This document shows, piece after piece, positions 10,868 through 22,691 of a stretch of 64,000 nt of DNA. The stretch is from NCBI GenBank assembly GCA_947069175.1, contig CAMTDV010000019.1, positions 74,771,358-74,835,357 on the forward strand, given 5' to 3'. The notes beneath the pieces are model-generated. The model had not been told where the DNA came from. It did not search any database and was given only the letters and a program-made list of their open reading frames with translations. Source of the stretch: Scalesia atractyloides (taxonomy: Eukaryota; Streptophyta; Magnoliopsida; Asterales; Asteraceae). A program made the position numbers and the translations under genes. Position 1 is the first letter of the stretch. The number at the start of each line of letters is the position of its first letter.

Positions 10868-11508
10868 CCCCTTCCCTATTGTGTTTTAGAAGACAAAATC
10901 CCTAAAATCTAGGTAGCGCCTACATAACAACCTTTCTCCCTTTTCGTAATGGCTAGAAGATAACCCACAAAGTGGTTGACCTACCATAAATAGCTTGAAG
11001 TGAGTCATCAAATTTAAGGTCTCATGGATTCATCATCACAAAGGCAAACTAATATGTCAGCGGTTTCAACAATTGTTAAAATATTATGCTGTAATTGAGA
11101 AATTCTGACTTCATATAAAAAAATTTAGGTCTGAGTTAACATGTATAACAAACGTATAGATTAGGTGGCCTAAGTAAACAGGTAGACTTATTAATCCTTT
11201 GAAAACCACAACAAAAAAAATGTGCATAATTCTATTAACAATATGACAATGCGGCTGCAGCCCAATAAACGAGTTATACTGCTGCTATGAGTTACATGAT
11301 TTGGAGTATGCCTAGTTTAAGGTTAATGTCTTTGACATAAATAAATATATGAGTCGTGTTTATCAACTTAACTTGAACCTTACATGATTATCACTCATAT
11401 ATATACAAACATCAACTAACGAATGAATAAGATAAAAAAAATGTTAACCATTGAGGATCAAGTAAACACGCTAACGATCAATTAAAAACCGGACAATGTC
11501 ATAACGTC
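10868..11508. other. AT-rich spacer left of the Tat element
   Basis: No coding sequence or structured repeat is supported. The last five bases (11504-11508, ACGTC) form the left target-site copy of the Tat element; the right copy (27523-27527) reads ACTTC. Confidence 0.6.
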
Positions 11509-11929
11509 TGAAGACTCAGAAACCAACCGACTACAGTTTGGAAGGAAGAGTCTCAGGAAAGAGGTGTAAACCTGCACAAATGAAGAGAACACACTGTTAG
11601 CCTCGTCACAGGGAGGGGGGCCTCTCTGTGACCAAGCTCGGGCGTGAGAATAAGTGTTTGAGCAAGAGAGATAATAATGGTTAAGAGAGAGAGAGAGAGA
11701 AAGTAGGCGTTACCCGTTTTTGGAGTAGGTTGGGGGATATTTATAGTTTACTGATAATCTGACGTGGCAGAGTTTGTTAGACCCGAACCAATTACTATCT
11801 CAGCATTAAATGTGTGGGCCCAAAGTTAGTTACAAAGATTCCTTCGTTTCCGGACGACTCCTTAGCTCGGAGCCTTATTTGTTCGGTGATAATGGTGTTC
11901 GGTCCGATACGATGTATCTATCCTCTTCA
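11509..11929 (-). repeat. Tat element 3' LTR
   Basis: 421 bp with TGAAGA...TCTTCA termini, alignable over its full length with 27094-27522. It contains a GA microsatellite (around 11684-11700) that is shorter here than in the other LTR. Confidence 0.92.
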
Positions 11930-11938
11930 AGTCCCCCT
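11930..11938 (-). other. candidate polypurine tract of the Tat element
   Basis: Immediately inside the 3' LTR the minus strand reads AGGGGGACT, the short purine run expected for plus-strand priming. Confidence 0.6.
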
Positions 11939-12291
11939 AGTCCGTGCTATTGTTTGCAATGCTACGGGCTTTAAATCGGGAGAGAAAAAGCTTTTTGGTG
12001 AATTTTTGAAATTTGAATTTTTGAGTTGGTGCCAGTTGTGCTGTCTTATTATTCCTCCTTTATGCTGACGCTTGCTATCACGTGGCGGGTGCTGACGTGT
12101 CACGCTTTCATTGGAGCTTTTGAGTCGGTTATGCAACCGTCTTGTCAATCACCTCATCTCCCCCTTTTATAAAAGGTTTTTATTTTGAGAAAAAATCACA
12201 GTAAAAACTTTTTAACTTCTTTTCTTCTCTCCATTGCTTTCTTCAAGCTTTTTCGGTCTGTTACTCAGGTTCGTTCTCATCTCTTTTTCCT

Positions 12292-13113
12292 ATGACGAAC
12301 AAGGATAACCTTGCTTCCAGTTTTAACGTTTTGACCCAATCTGGGTTAAAATGGATTGTTGAAAAATACGAGATCCCTATGTCTCTTCATCCAGTTCTTC
12401 CGGAGAAGAATACCCCAGCATATACATTCGCTGCTGGGAAGATATCATTGTATACAAAGTTTTTTGAATATTGCAATTACAGAATACCTTTTACCAAGTT
12501 TCTAATCGATGTTTTGATATTTCATCAAGTACATATTTCTCAGATGAACCCCTTCGGCCTCGCCAAGGTGAATCAATTTGAGTTATCATGTCGGGCCCTT
12601 GAATCGGATCCCGACTTGAACCTGTTCCGGGCCTTTTATAAACTAAATCGAAGTGGGAGCTGGTATACCTTTGAGGTTGGAATAATAATGCTACGTGCTT
12701 TTCTTGAATTACCACCGGTATGAAAGATTGGAAAGATAATTTTTTTCTAGTGGATGACCGATGCATTCCTTGGAGATGACTTGGAGATTTAAAAGGTCCG
12801 CGCGTCCTGGCTACCTTCCCGATGATTTTGACTACAATCAGACCCTCTATGCTTTCTTGATTAAGGAGGCTGGTCGTATTCAGAAGTTACCGGAACACCT
12901 TCTAGTTATGCGAAAGATAAGTACGATCTGGCCCGAACCGAGGCACTACCCTACACTACGATGGGATGGAAAGGGTTAGTATGCTATGGGATGGGATGTA
13001 CTTATAGTTGCATGGATTTTTATATACGATACATTGTCGTGTTTGTTTATTTGTTTGTTTATATGTATACAAATAAATTTTTACATATATTAATTTCCTT
13101 TTTACTTCTGCAG
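12292..13113 (+). pseudogene. antisense additional ORF of Tat element, N-terminal part (gypsy-type transposase-like domain)
   Basis: The plus strand, opposite to gag-pol, encodes a protein of the class annotated in plants as putative gypsy-type transposase (Pfam Transposase_28). The first block, 12292-12723 (144 codons), carries the family core with the sequence NPFGLAKVNQFELSC around residues 85-99. The frame then breaks: the sense continues as WKDNFFLVDDR at 12726-12760 and, after a frameshift, as 12761-12979 with TWRFKRSARPGYLPDDFDYN. A GT...AG intron is likely at about 12975-13113 (GTTAGTAT ... TTCTGCAG). The protein's role is unknown. The breaks show it is a pseudogene. Confidence 0.75.
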
Positions 13114-13821
13114 CTATGGGTTTAAAAGATGCTCTTCGGTTGAAATATTTCGACGTAGAGAGCTTGAATTTGTTGCCGCCAGGACGAAACAAGGCCCACC
13201 CTTTCTTGATCTTGTGAGGGAAAATTTATATTCAATCCGAGCTCCTGCCTCGAATGCCGAACAAGGTGCTTCCGGAGCAGAGGGTACCGCATTGCAGGCT
13301 GGGGGGATTTCGATTTCAGCTGATGATAAAGGGAAGGGAGTGCAATCATCCGAGGGCCCCGAGTCTAAGAAGAGTGACTCGGTTAGCAAGGTGATTTTGT
13401 TGGAAGTGAACGTTTGTCCATTGAAGATGAAGTTAACCGTGATGTTGCTGTGGAGACAACCAATATTTCGATTGGTTCTTTGAAGAGACGTCGCGATGCA
13501 GGTTTAAAGGAGGATCAACAGTCAAAACATTCCAAGAAGGCAAAATCAGGGTCGATTTCTCGTTCGGTAAAGATTTTGAACGATGAAGGTGGAGCAGGTT
13601 TTTCTGCTTCTGGTGGTTTGCTTGAGAATCTTTCAGCTCATTTAACCGGTGGTAAGACTCCTCGAGATCAACCCTTCAAGTCTTCTAGCCCTCTTTCTTT
13701 TGGTAATGTTGATACCAAACTTATAGCAAGTGAAGGCGCAGACGCGGTTCGATCCTTATCTCCCCAGAAGTCTGTTCCTACTCCTCCGAGCAAGAAGACT
13801 CTGGTTTTACTTCGTCCATAG
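13114..13821 (+). pseudogene. antisense additional ORF of Tat element, middle part
   Basis: After the candidate intron the protein continues as AMGLKDALRLKYFDVES, then through at least two frame changes (near 13205 and 13389-13415) into a Ser/Lys-rich, low-complexity linker with basic patches such as KRRRD and KHSKKAK around 13485-13545. These basic patches could act as nuclear localisation signals, but that is inference. The frame ends at a TAG at 13819-13821. Confidence 0.6.
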
Positions 13822-13981
13822 CTTCTCGGCCCAATCCATAGCATATCGAAGGTGGAGATAGTGTTTCTTCTTCTCCTTGGTGGTACGAAGCAGAATCGAA
13901 CTTTGTTGTTAGTGGTTTAGAAATCTTGAATGACCCCATGGATGTTGACATTGAAGCTGTTTCCGAGAAGTTTATTCTGAA

Positions 13982-15061
13982 GTGGTCGTTTACGAGAGAG
14001 ACAGGGTTGTGGATGCTTTATCTGCGAAGATGTCGTTATTTCACATTGCTACTCCTGCAGATCGTTTTCATTATCGGAAGATGAGCGGTCCTGAGCTTGG
14101 GAATTCTCTGATGGTGAACCAAGCGCAATCAATTTTTTTACTGGTTGAAGCTTACAGCCGTTGGGTTATAGGGTGAATCCAATTGCAGAAAGCTTGAGAA
14201 GAATGTATCTACGCTTCGAGGGCAAGGAGGGTTGAGTCCGGAGGTGAGGGAAAAGATCGTGGCCAAGGATGCGGCTATAGCTAAACTGCAAGGTCAAGTC
14301 CTTGAGGCGCGGGAGCTCAACAAGTCATCTCAAGCTTTGGCTCTTGCTGCCTTTGAAGCTAAAGATAAGGCTAATCAGGATCTTGAAGTGCTGCGTTTGA
14401 AGCTTTCTGAAGAGGAGTCTAAGTATGCTGAGATGGAATCCAAGTGGACGAACGATAAATCAGAGATGCAAAAGGCGTATGACCGGCTGCTTTCCGAATT
14501 TGTGAAGCTGGAGAATGGTTTTTACCTTCTATGATTGCTTTTATTTGCTTGTTATGACGAATGCTTTGACTTTTATTAACACATGTTTGATTGCTTTCAT
14601 TTTTAGAAAAGGAGAGGTGGAGAGATAAAAAAACAGGGCCTTAAAGGCTAATGAAGATATAAAAGCTCAATTATCCGAGACGATGGTCTAGAATGACCTT
14701 GAGATTCAGGGACTATATAGTCTTGTGTCTGAGCTTCTGTTGACAAAGCAGTGGCTCCTCAGCAACGGTGCACACTGGATGGTTCGTCTCATCCATCAAA
14801 GCCCGGAGCTAATGAAGGCGGTTGCTGATCTCACCAACTCGGTGGATGCCTATGGTGTGAACGAAGGTATTAAGCAGGGATTTCGCATGGCTAAGACATC
14901 GGATCTGATTGTTACGGAGGTGCCAGGTTATGACCCGAACGCTGGGGATGCTGTAGAGGCGGCTACCGAAGCTTTTGACAAGCTGAAGATTTCTTGCCTG
15001 TCTAAGATTGCGGCTCTTTCAAGCCTTTACCGCGCCTCCGGGAGTTAAGCAAGACTGATAT
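13982..15061 (+). pseudogene. antisense additional ORF of Tat element, C-terminal coiled-coil part
   Basis: Blocks at 13982-14176, 14232-14534 and 14725-15048 encode the C-terminal half. The middle block is a clear coiled coil (heptad-like REKIVAKDAAIAKLQGQVLE). A GT...AG-like interval near 14515-14606 may be an intron. Near the end the frame LRELSKTD reads into the insertion point of the solo LTR at 15062 and resumes after it (18678-18697) as IVVDEP followed by TAG. The LTR therefore landed in the last codons of this gene. Several stops and shifts make it non-functional. Confidence 0.6.
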
Positions 15062-17629
15062 TATGACAACTGTGAAAAATCCCGGTAAACTTTGATTGGT
15101 ACCAGTCCGTGGGGACCGGACGTGATATGTATATCGTAATATTGTTATGATTATATGTGATGATACGAATTCTGGAAAATGATACACCAACTATAATGGG
15201 ACTATATGCATAGTAGTTAACAAAAACATTACAATGACATTATGCGTCACCCACATGACAAGACAAAGTCGTGAATGAACTGACGACTCTGGGAATAAGT
15301 ATTAGTAAACACACATGACTTATGTGCTATGCCTAGCGATATCTGTAATGTCTCGGAAGAATCCGAGAGCACGTCATGGTTGACATGACACTACTAGGGA
15401 CCAACAATGCGAGGTTGGCGTCCTTAGCCTTGAACAACGTGTTAAACGGAGACTTGACGTTTAACAGCGCATTACACCTTTGACATTGATTATAGCTTAT
15501 CGGTAGCCTTATTTAAGATTCCGAATTCTAGGAATAACTTAGTTTTATGCCATAGACGGTGACATAAGGTTTGAAAATAATCAATGCCCAGGCACGCAAA
15601 ACGAAGCAGCTCCCGGTAGGGGAAACGCATTCGTTCCGGGCATAACATAAGGCAACCGAACGTGCAAGGAACTATCGATCAAGCTTAAAAACACTTAAAC
15701 GACCGTCAAACGAGACCTTTATGATTAAAACGTAACTGGGTTCGGATTTTTAGATGGTTATGTATAATTTTTAAAACCGAGTCTTTTGACACTAGGTACG
15801 CGCAAAACAGAGTCCGTCACGCAAATCGAGAACGCGCGCCGGACCCGAAACGAACCTATACTTATCCGGAAGATAAACATCATATTTAAGCACGTTATAC
15901 GAAGCACGAGGTGGCCCTATGGGGCCCACCCCAAACCGTCACCACCCCCCATGTGTATATATATATATTTTTTATTTTTATTTTCATTTTACTCAAAAAT
16001 TTCTTCAATAACTCAAGAAATCTTCTCTCAACTCAAGAACATCAGCTGAATTCCTTCATAAACCAACTCAAATCAAAGGTATCAACTCAAATCCACAAGG
16101 TTTTAAGCTTGGTTTCTTCGATTAAATACGATTTCTAGCCAAAAAAACGCTTTTTAATCCATGAATTTTGGGGTGTTAAACAAGTTTTAGGGCTGGACAT
16201 GAACACCGCATATACCCCTGGTGTTATATGGCAGCCATGGTTGCTAATCAATGGGGTTTGATTCCCTAATCAACTCTTATTCGACAAAAATCGCTTAACT
16301 ATTCGAATAACCGAAAACCAATGAATTAAAGCTTGATTGATCTAAGTTATAGCATATTTGGGATGTACGTGGTGTGTAGGTACTGAATATAGACTTTACA
16401 CACTTCTGGGATCAAGATAAACGTTTGGAAACGGAAGAATCGCTAGGTATATCACCCAAAAACTGAATCTAGGCTAGACAGAAAATTGTTTTGCCTATAA
16501 CTTGGTCCCTGTAACTTGGATATAGCTAAAATTTTGTGTGGTGATTTACGGTATTGTGAGTAAGGTCCACCTAAAATTTTAGAAGTTTTAGAATTTGCTA
16601 CGATTTTTGGTGAATTTTTAACTTTTTTACCAAAAGAATTTTGGAAAAATTATCAAAATAAGTCAATAAATCAGCAAAGTGTACAAAGATACTAAGGAAC
16701 ATATGGGAATGTTCTGAGAAAATTCGGAGTCCATTGGGTGAGTTTTGATTTGGGTTAAAAATCTGTGTTTTTGCGAGTTTTCGACAGCCGGGAACGCACT
16801 GAAACAAAATAAAAAAATTTCAAAATTTTGGAGATATTCCTGAACATGTATAGAAGGTTCAGGATTTTTTTTGGAATTTTTTGAACTTCCGAAATATTTT
16901 ATTTAATTATGTGGTTAAAAATGGGTTTATAAATAATTTATTTAAATGAGAAAATTACCAAAATAAATTCTCAGAAATTTATCTCATGATCTAATTATTT
17001 TTACTGAGTTATATAAATTTTTACAGATTTTTAATCCAATTCTAGATTAAATGGTAATTTATTTGGATTAAAACTAAATTATTTAAATCATTTTCGCGGT
17101 CTACCGCGTAACGAACCTGCCGGAACTGGGAACTGAACCAACCCGAAAAATACTATAGTTGGAACACTGGGAGTATTCCAGGAGATTCCCGGGCAATTTG
17201 GGCACTATGGGTGTGCTCTAAAGACAATTCGGGAGAATTTCCGACTGTGAAAATGAAAACTCAAATTTGGGCAACTTAGACCCCCCAAACACTCAGACTC
17301 CCTTAATAGAAAGTTAATCATTCTTGAATAACCACGTGTTGACACTACTGGTATTCCCGTAGCATTATCCGAACACGTTAAACTACTGACTTTGGCTGGC
17401 ACGCGAAACGGTGCCCGGAAGCCAAACTGAAAACTAATACTACCCACGTCCATCACCATACCAGTGTCCTATAGACTCAATCCGGAGTAAAAACTCCTGA
17501 CTAGATCCAAGTTATAACTATTACCAGCTTAGATACTGATTTGGGTCCATACTTGCATGTGGGTTATTAAAGTTGATCCAGTTGCTTGATCACTCTTGTG
17601 TTGAGATCACTGCTCGCACTGTGAGTTTC

Positions 17630-17965
17630 ACTACCCCGCTTTTAACTGTTTTATGGTTTTACTTGGGGTGGAATGCATGTTACAAACTGTGTTGACTACA
17701 CAAACTCATGAAGGGAATTTCACTTCCCTAACACATGAACTGGTTACAAACTGTGATCGTTGCCCCAACTTAGGAGTGAGTTTCACTCCCCATTTTTGAA
17801 TGACTTTACTGTTTTCTGGGGACTTGCATGTTAAAAACTGTGTTGAATACACCAATTTGGGAGTGAGTTTTACTCTCCCACTTGTAAACTGTGCTACTGT
17901 TTTCTGGAATGACTTGCATGTTATGAAACTGTGTTAATTGCACCAACTTGTGAGATATGAATTAT
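17630..17965. repeat. ~115-bp tandem repeat in the solo LTR
   Basis: Three imperfect units share GACTTGCATGTTA-type and GGGAGTGAGTTT(T/C)ACTC blocks. Confidence 0.7.
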
Positions 17966-18242
17966 CTAACACACGACCTACCTCCCCTCTACAAGTGATT
18001 GGCGTAAGCCATGGGCAGTGTATAGTACTATTGGTTTGACTAACCCAGTTGCTCCAGGCAGCGTCTAGGTGACGTTGTGTGTCGGTGACTATGCAACTGC
18101 ACGCGTCCTAAATTCGGTTATGTTAACTAGGCAAAACTGCTGGGAAACATGACTTAGTTGCCGGGATGACGTGCCTGTCTTGACACGGCCCGGTGGGAAG
18201 TGTCTGTGGGGACACGACCTGGTGCGATGATGTGTCTGTCTG

Positions 18243-18330
18243 ACACGGAGTGTCTATGACCATGACCATGACTGTGACTATGACCGTGACACTAACTGTG
18301 ACCGTGACAGTAACTGTGACCGTGACTAGT
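18243..18330. repeat. TGACCG/TGACYR hexamer minisatellite
   Basis: About fourteen copies of a six-base unit (ACCGTG / ACTGTG / ACCATG) near the 3' end of the solo LTR. Confidence 0.85.
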
Positions 18331-18677
18331 GCAATTAAACTTGTTAACACATGTTGTTACACAGCGACTAAACTAGTGGAACTCACGCAACGTTTAGCTG
18401 ACCCTTTTAAAACTAACATGCATTTCAGGTAACTTGAGACTGATGTGATCCATGTATGTTGTTCAAGACGTGTTTGTAGACGAATCCTAATATAGATGCA
18501 TGCAGCTTAGAAGACTTATGTGGTTCATGGGAACATGCAGTTGTAACATACATGTAGTATGTAAGCAACGTTTTGTAAGTAATAAAATGTAGTGTTTTTA
18601 TAAACGATGTGCTTGTACCAGAGGTGTCTGTTGCATCCCGTATATTTTTTTCTTCCGCTGCGGGTTGGGGTGTGACA

Positions 18678-18775
18678 GATATTGTTGTTGATGAACCATA
18701 GGTTATTTGAAAATTTTGTGTACTACTTAGTCTGAACAATTTGGGAAATGTAACTTTTGTTTTAAACATTGAACA
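18678..18775. other. Tat internal segment between two insertions
   Basis: 98 bp of the host Tat element remain between the solo LTR and T-LTR copy B. The first 20 bases carry the last codons and stop (TAG) of the antisense gene; the rest looks like its 3' untranslated region. Confidence 0.6.
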
Positions 18776-19173
18776 TGTCACACCCCGACCCGCAGCGGAA
18801 AAGGTGATCGGGGCATAATTGGGTTATCATCAAAGCTCATGACATTTATTATATGTTTCATATTCATTAATACAATTTAATGGAAATTTACAATAAATGA
18901 TACAACATGTTCTAACTATCAATCTAAGCTTCTTGGTTCTCTTCTAAGGCATTTCTTATGTTTTCCTTGCTTCAACCTATTCACCTGTATCTGTGTAAAA
19001 GGGTTTTTGGATCAACATAAAGTTGGCGAGTGAATCCTATGAAAAACATTTGAACAAGTTTTATCCAATTGATTATAAACAATGTGCATAACCACATATG
19101 AGTAAATGTAGATGTAAACTTATTCACACAACAAACACTATTGAATATTGCACACACATACATCAAATGATTG

Positions 19174-19432
19174 TTTTGAGGCACGCGTTGTTCGACTCGT
19201 CTCCCACGAGGAACTGATGGGCCTAATGAATGAGTTTTGAGGCACGCGTTGTTCCACGAACTGATGGGCCTTATGAATGAGTTTTGAGGCACGCGTTGTT
19301 CTTACGAACTGATGGGCCTAATGAATGAGTTTTGAGGCACGCGTTGTTCTACGAACTGATGGGCCTAATGAATGAGTTTTGAGGCACGCGTTGTTCAACT
19401 CGTCTCCCACGAGGAACTGATGGGCCTAAATA
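19174..19432. repeat. minisatellite in T-LTR copy B, five units
   Basis: GAGGCACGCGTTGTTC occurs at about 19178, 19240, 19287, 19336 and 19382, each followed by a GAACTGATGGGCCTAATGAA-type block. Longer units include CTCGTCTCCCACGAG, which is self-complementary at its ends (CTCGT with ACGAG). Confidence 0.85.
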
Positions 19433-19916
19433 ATTTGCATACAACTTTGACAATATGTAATACATCACAACCAACAATACTTACATTCTAGTTTAGATCA
19501 TATAATGGTATAGCACGAGTTTGCATAAAAGAATTAGTTTAAGCGACACAAGATACACCCCAAAACATGAATAAAAAGGGGAGTTTGTAAGAATTCACTC
19601 ACATTGGGTGCGTTCGGTTGATGATGTTGAATGCACGCGAAATGGTTTTAACCACGAGTGAGATTAATCTAGATAAATCGCATTATGGTTTGGTAAGTAA
19701 ACGGATTTTATTAATCTATTTTAGTAGGATTGTTGGGTGTATTTTTGTGAGTTTGAGGCTATTTTCTAACCTTAAAAATGTTATTTTTAAGTATTTTTAA
19801 TTGATTTTTAATTAAAATAAATAAATAAAAATAATAAAAAAAAATTGATTTTTGCTACAGTTGACTTTGACCGTTGACTTTGACTGACTGTTGACCGGTT
19901 CGAAGGCATATTGTTG

Positions 19917-20330
19917 TGCGCTGGGTGAGGCTCGAACCCGAGACCTCCCGTACGCGTGCACGCAGCTCTACCAACTGAGCTACGTGTCTAACCCGTCATA
20001 TATCCGATTTTAATTATATATATATATTAATTAGATTTAAACAGAAATCCTTTATTTTAAAAACGATTTAAATCCAGAGAACCGGTGCTCTCCACAAGTC
20101 TCGAACCCGGGACCTGTGGGTTAGCGTACACACAGTCCACCGCTGGACTGTGTGTCTCACTTGGTTATTAACTCGGTTATTAATATACTTAACATATACC
20201 TAAATCAATCCGGTTCAGTTTGCGAAAAAAGGAATTTTTATTAAGGCAGCGTGTGAGGAAACAATACTCGAACTCGAGACCTTAGCGTTCAATGTGCACA
20301 CAGTCCACCGCTGGACTGTGTGTCTAACCC
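19917..20330 (-). promoter_or_regulatory. three tRNA-like modules of T-LTR copy B
   Basis: Modules at 19917-19994, 20082-20160 and 20245-20330 have ends 166 and 170 bp apart. The first has the perfect A-box TAGCTCAGTTGG and GGTTCGAGCC. The other two carry the CACACAGTCCA...TGGACTGTGTG hairpin and GTTCGAG B-box cores. They lie in the same order and strand, relative to the LTR, as in every other copy. Confidence 0.75.
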
Positions 20331-21035
20331 GGTAAATAACTTGATTTTAATTATACTTAACCATTACCGAAACATCGTCTTCTTCACTGGTTTTAACCGG
20401 AAGTGACGACTGGCTGGTTCGAAGTGTTGATTCAGGTTTCTTTAGCGTTTTATGATTAATTACAGATGAGATAAAAGTAAAAAGGAAGGAAATTAGGCGT
20501 GAAAAAGTACCGACTGGTTTTCCTCTGTTTTCCGGCAGAACTCCGGCGACAGCAAGCTCTTCCGGCGACGAGTGTCTTGCAGCAGAGAATCTTCAGAAAG
20601 CTTACAAAGGGTGTGGGTGACTTCGGTAAAAGTTTAGGGGGTTCAGCAAAGCTCAGAGATTAAGGACACGGTTTTCCGGCGACATACAAAATATTTCCGG
20701 CGAGTGAGTTTTCGCCGAGAAAGGGTGCGATTTGAGTGTGAAAGATTTCTGGTGAGTAGTGGGTGAATTTATAGGGTAGTATCGAGATGTATGGTGTCTG
20801 AATTCGGTCTCAATTCGAAGTCAGCCGTTCTCCGGCGGTTACGGCTGATGTCGCGGGTTCAGACGTCGGTTATAACCGTCGTGGGAGTTAATTCTTCGGT
20901 TAACTTGAGCGGAAACGTAGATTAACGGCGAAGTCGTCGGGATTTCCGACGACTGCTAATTGGGCGCAATTTACTGAATTTGACTTCCGAACATTATTAT
21001 TTGAATTAATTGATTCCTTTTATTAACAGAAAAAC

Positions 21036-21116
21036 AAAGTGGCGGAGCGGTTGATTGGCTGGATGATAAGTCGTTGTTGAGCCGGTACAGACCCGAGTTC
21101 GACTCCCGGCAGAAAC
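21036..21116 (+). promoter_or_regulatory. opposite-strand tRNA-like module, T-LTR copy B
   Basis: A-box TGGCGGAGCGG matches the consensus at every position, and the B-box core is AGTTCGACTCC. Their spacing is 56 nt, as for tRNAs with a long variable arm. The module faces outward toward the LTR 5' end. Confidence 0.7.
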
Positions 21117-21299
21117 AAAACATTTTTATTTTGCGATTTTTAACAGTTTTTCAAAAACTAATTATATATCCCCGTATAATAATTAATTATGTATCGCTTG
21201 AAATTATTTTGGGCATTTAATTCGCAACGAAAATTTTAACTGACTGTTCGGTTGATAAACGGAGCGGGTTTGGTAAATCCGTTTTTGACGGATGTTACA

Positions 21300-21766
21300 G
21301 TTGCTTGGTGGTTCGGATTTTATCATGTTCTGCAATGACTGTTTTATGCATGCTTTTATTTTTAGTCTTATCACGCATCCGTGATTGACTTTTTATTTCT
21401 ATTTGCCGTTTTAGTAGCAATAATTTCGTGGAATGCTCGTTTAATCATTCCATAATTTATTCAATAATTTTTTAGATTAACGAATCTTCTCGATCGACGC
21501 GAGGCATGGGTCGAGGCCCGTAGTGCACTTTTTAATAATATGTACAATAAATTTTAAAGGAGCTAAAAATATGTCACCGCACATAAATATCCGATCACTT
21601 TATTAATATCATAAAAGTAAGTACAAATCCTTTTTGACATTCGAGGCATACCCTCTCGAAGCCTATATAAAAAGATCTTTATTCTAAGCAATGTCGAGGC
21701 AGTCTCTCTCGACGTACGATGGAATTAAGTTAAAAGTGATCCTTACGGTGGCGATAAAAATTGGAA
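21300..21766. other. Tat internal segment between copy B and integrase
   Basis: Non-coding in every frame I could support. It contains the near-repeats GAGGCATGGGTCGAGGC (21501) and TCGAGGCATACCCTCTCGAAG (21640) and TCGAGGCAGTCTCTCTCGA (21692), a hairpin-rich patch of unknown role. Confidence 0.5.
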
Positions 21767-22039
21767 CTACAAGAAGCAACGTTTTAAATGGATTCCATTC
21801 CATGTTCTTGGAATCGGGACTCCTGCAACAGTTTCTAGGGTATATGAACCCTTTTCACTTGTCTGTTTGATGCGGTACGGCCCCTCCCAATTCGGTGCTA
21901 ACTTTCCATGGGGCTCCGACCGACTAGCATTGTTGTTTCGAAGGACATAATCTCCTTCCTTGAATCTATACAACTTTGTTCGTGAGTTTGTAAAATTTTT
22001 CCAGCTTTTCCTTCTATCGAGCTTCTTTGATTGCTGCAA
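21767..22039 (-). pseudogene. Tat integrase C-terminal region
   Basis: 91 codons encode the end of the polyprotein. The motif FKEGDYVLRNN is the gypsy integrase C-terminal GPF/Y-type region (usual form GDLVLR), followed by GKLAPNWEGPYRI, the conserved W-x-GPY element. It is separated from the catalytic core by about 90 bp that are out of frame. The sequence closes with a normal stop. Confidence 0.8.
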
Positions 22040-22130
22040 TGTGTCTGCGTTCTTCCAATAGGTCTAAATTCGACCGCAGCTCTTCATTTTTCCGTTCTTC
22101 ATCCTTGATTCGTTGGTTTGGGAGGCCAAT

Positions 22131-22690
22131 TTATGCTGGTATTACTGCTTCGGTTCCATAAGTCAAGCTGAACGGCGTTTCAACATTACTGGTTTTGTGC
22201 ATTGTTCGGTGTGCCCACAAGACGTTTGGCAATTCATCAGCCCAACCCTTTCCTTCTGACCCGAGCCTTCGTTTGATTCCATCTACTATTCGACGATTGA
22301 TTTGTTCCACTTGCCCATTTCCTTGTGGGTGGGCAACTGAGGAGAAGACTTGGGTTATTTTTAGATTTTGGCACCACCTTTTGAATGGGTTATTGGCGAA
22401 TTGCTTGGCATTGTCGCTGATAATGTATAATGGCAAACCGAATCGACACACAATTTGTTCCCAAAAGAATCTAGTCACGTTGTATCCAGATATCACCGTG
22501 TAGGGTCTTGCTTCGACCCATTTCGTGAAATAGTCAACAGCTACCAGAAGGTACTGTGCACTTCCACTTGAGCGCAGGAATGGTCCCATGATATCGACTC
22601 CCCACTTCTGAAAAGGCCATGCGGCTGTGACAGGAATCATTTCATTCTTTGCTCGAAGGCTAATTGGTGCATGCCTTTGGCACTCTTCGC
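22131..22690 (-). pseudogene. Tat integrase catalytic core
   Basis: This encodes the DDE integrase core (rve). Visible acidic positions are D in WGVDIMGPF, D in YIISDNAKQF (usual form SDNGTQF) and E in NGQVEQINRR. The upstream zinc-finger half CEECQRHA sits just after an in-frame TAA at about 22690. The enzyme would join element cDNA to host DNA, but the stop before the core and later breaks make it inactive as one polyprotein. Confidence 0.88.
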
Positions 22691-22691
22691 A

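Larger units (their letters stand above)
15062..18677 (+). mobile_element. solo LTR, chromovirus (Tekay-like) type, inserted in the Tat antisense gene
   Basis: A 3.6-kb block without coding sequence ends CCGCTGCGGGTTGGGGTGTGACA-like (the last 7 bases, TGTGACA, are 18671-18677), the same terminus style as the T-LTR family. GATAT occurs directly after the end (18678-18682) and at 15057-15061, supporting a 5-bp target duplication. The start is ambiguous because the first TG is two bases further in, at 15064, with a second candidate (TGTGAAAAATCCC) at 15071. A TATA-rich tract lies near 15955-15975. No tRNA-like modules were found in it. Confidence 0.7.
18776..21299 (-). mobile_element. T-LTR copy B, full length, solo
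   Basis: 2,524 bp from TGTCACACCCCGACCCGCAG on the plus strand (the LTR 3' end) to GGATGTTACA (the LTR 5' end TGTAACATCC). On the minus strand it contains three tRNA-like modules, the box TTTTGGGGTGTATCATG (about 19554-19570 in complement) and a GGCACGCGTTGTTC minisatellite. One tRNA-like module lies on the opposite strand near the LTR head. The flanking 5-mers GAACA and GTTGC do not match, so no target duplication supports a simple solo-LTR insertion. Confidence 0.85.

Noticed and set aside
18243..18432. Met/Thr/Val repeat protein frames on both strands
   Set aside because: They are translations of the TGACCG hexamer minisatellite in the solo LTR.
19174..19432. CRISPR-like array (regular repeats with spacers)
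   Set aside because: Plant context, unequal unit length and repeated spacer sequence; it is an LTR minisatellite.
22195..22503. Plus-strand open frames across the gag-pol region (22195-22503, 25237-25689, 26652-26999 and others)
   Set aside because: They are shadows of the minus-strand Tat polyprotein, which has clear motifs.
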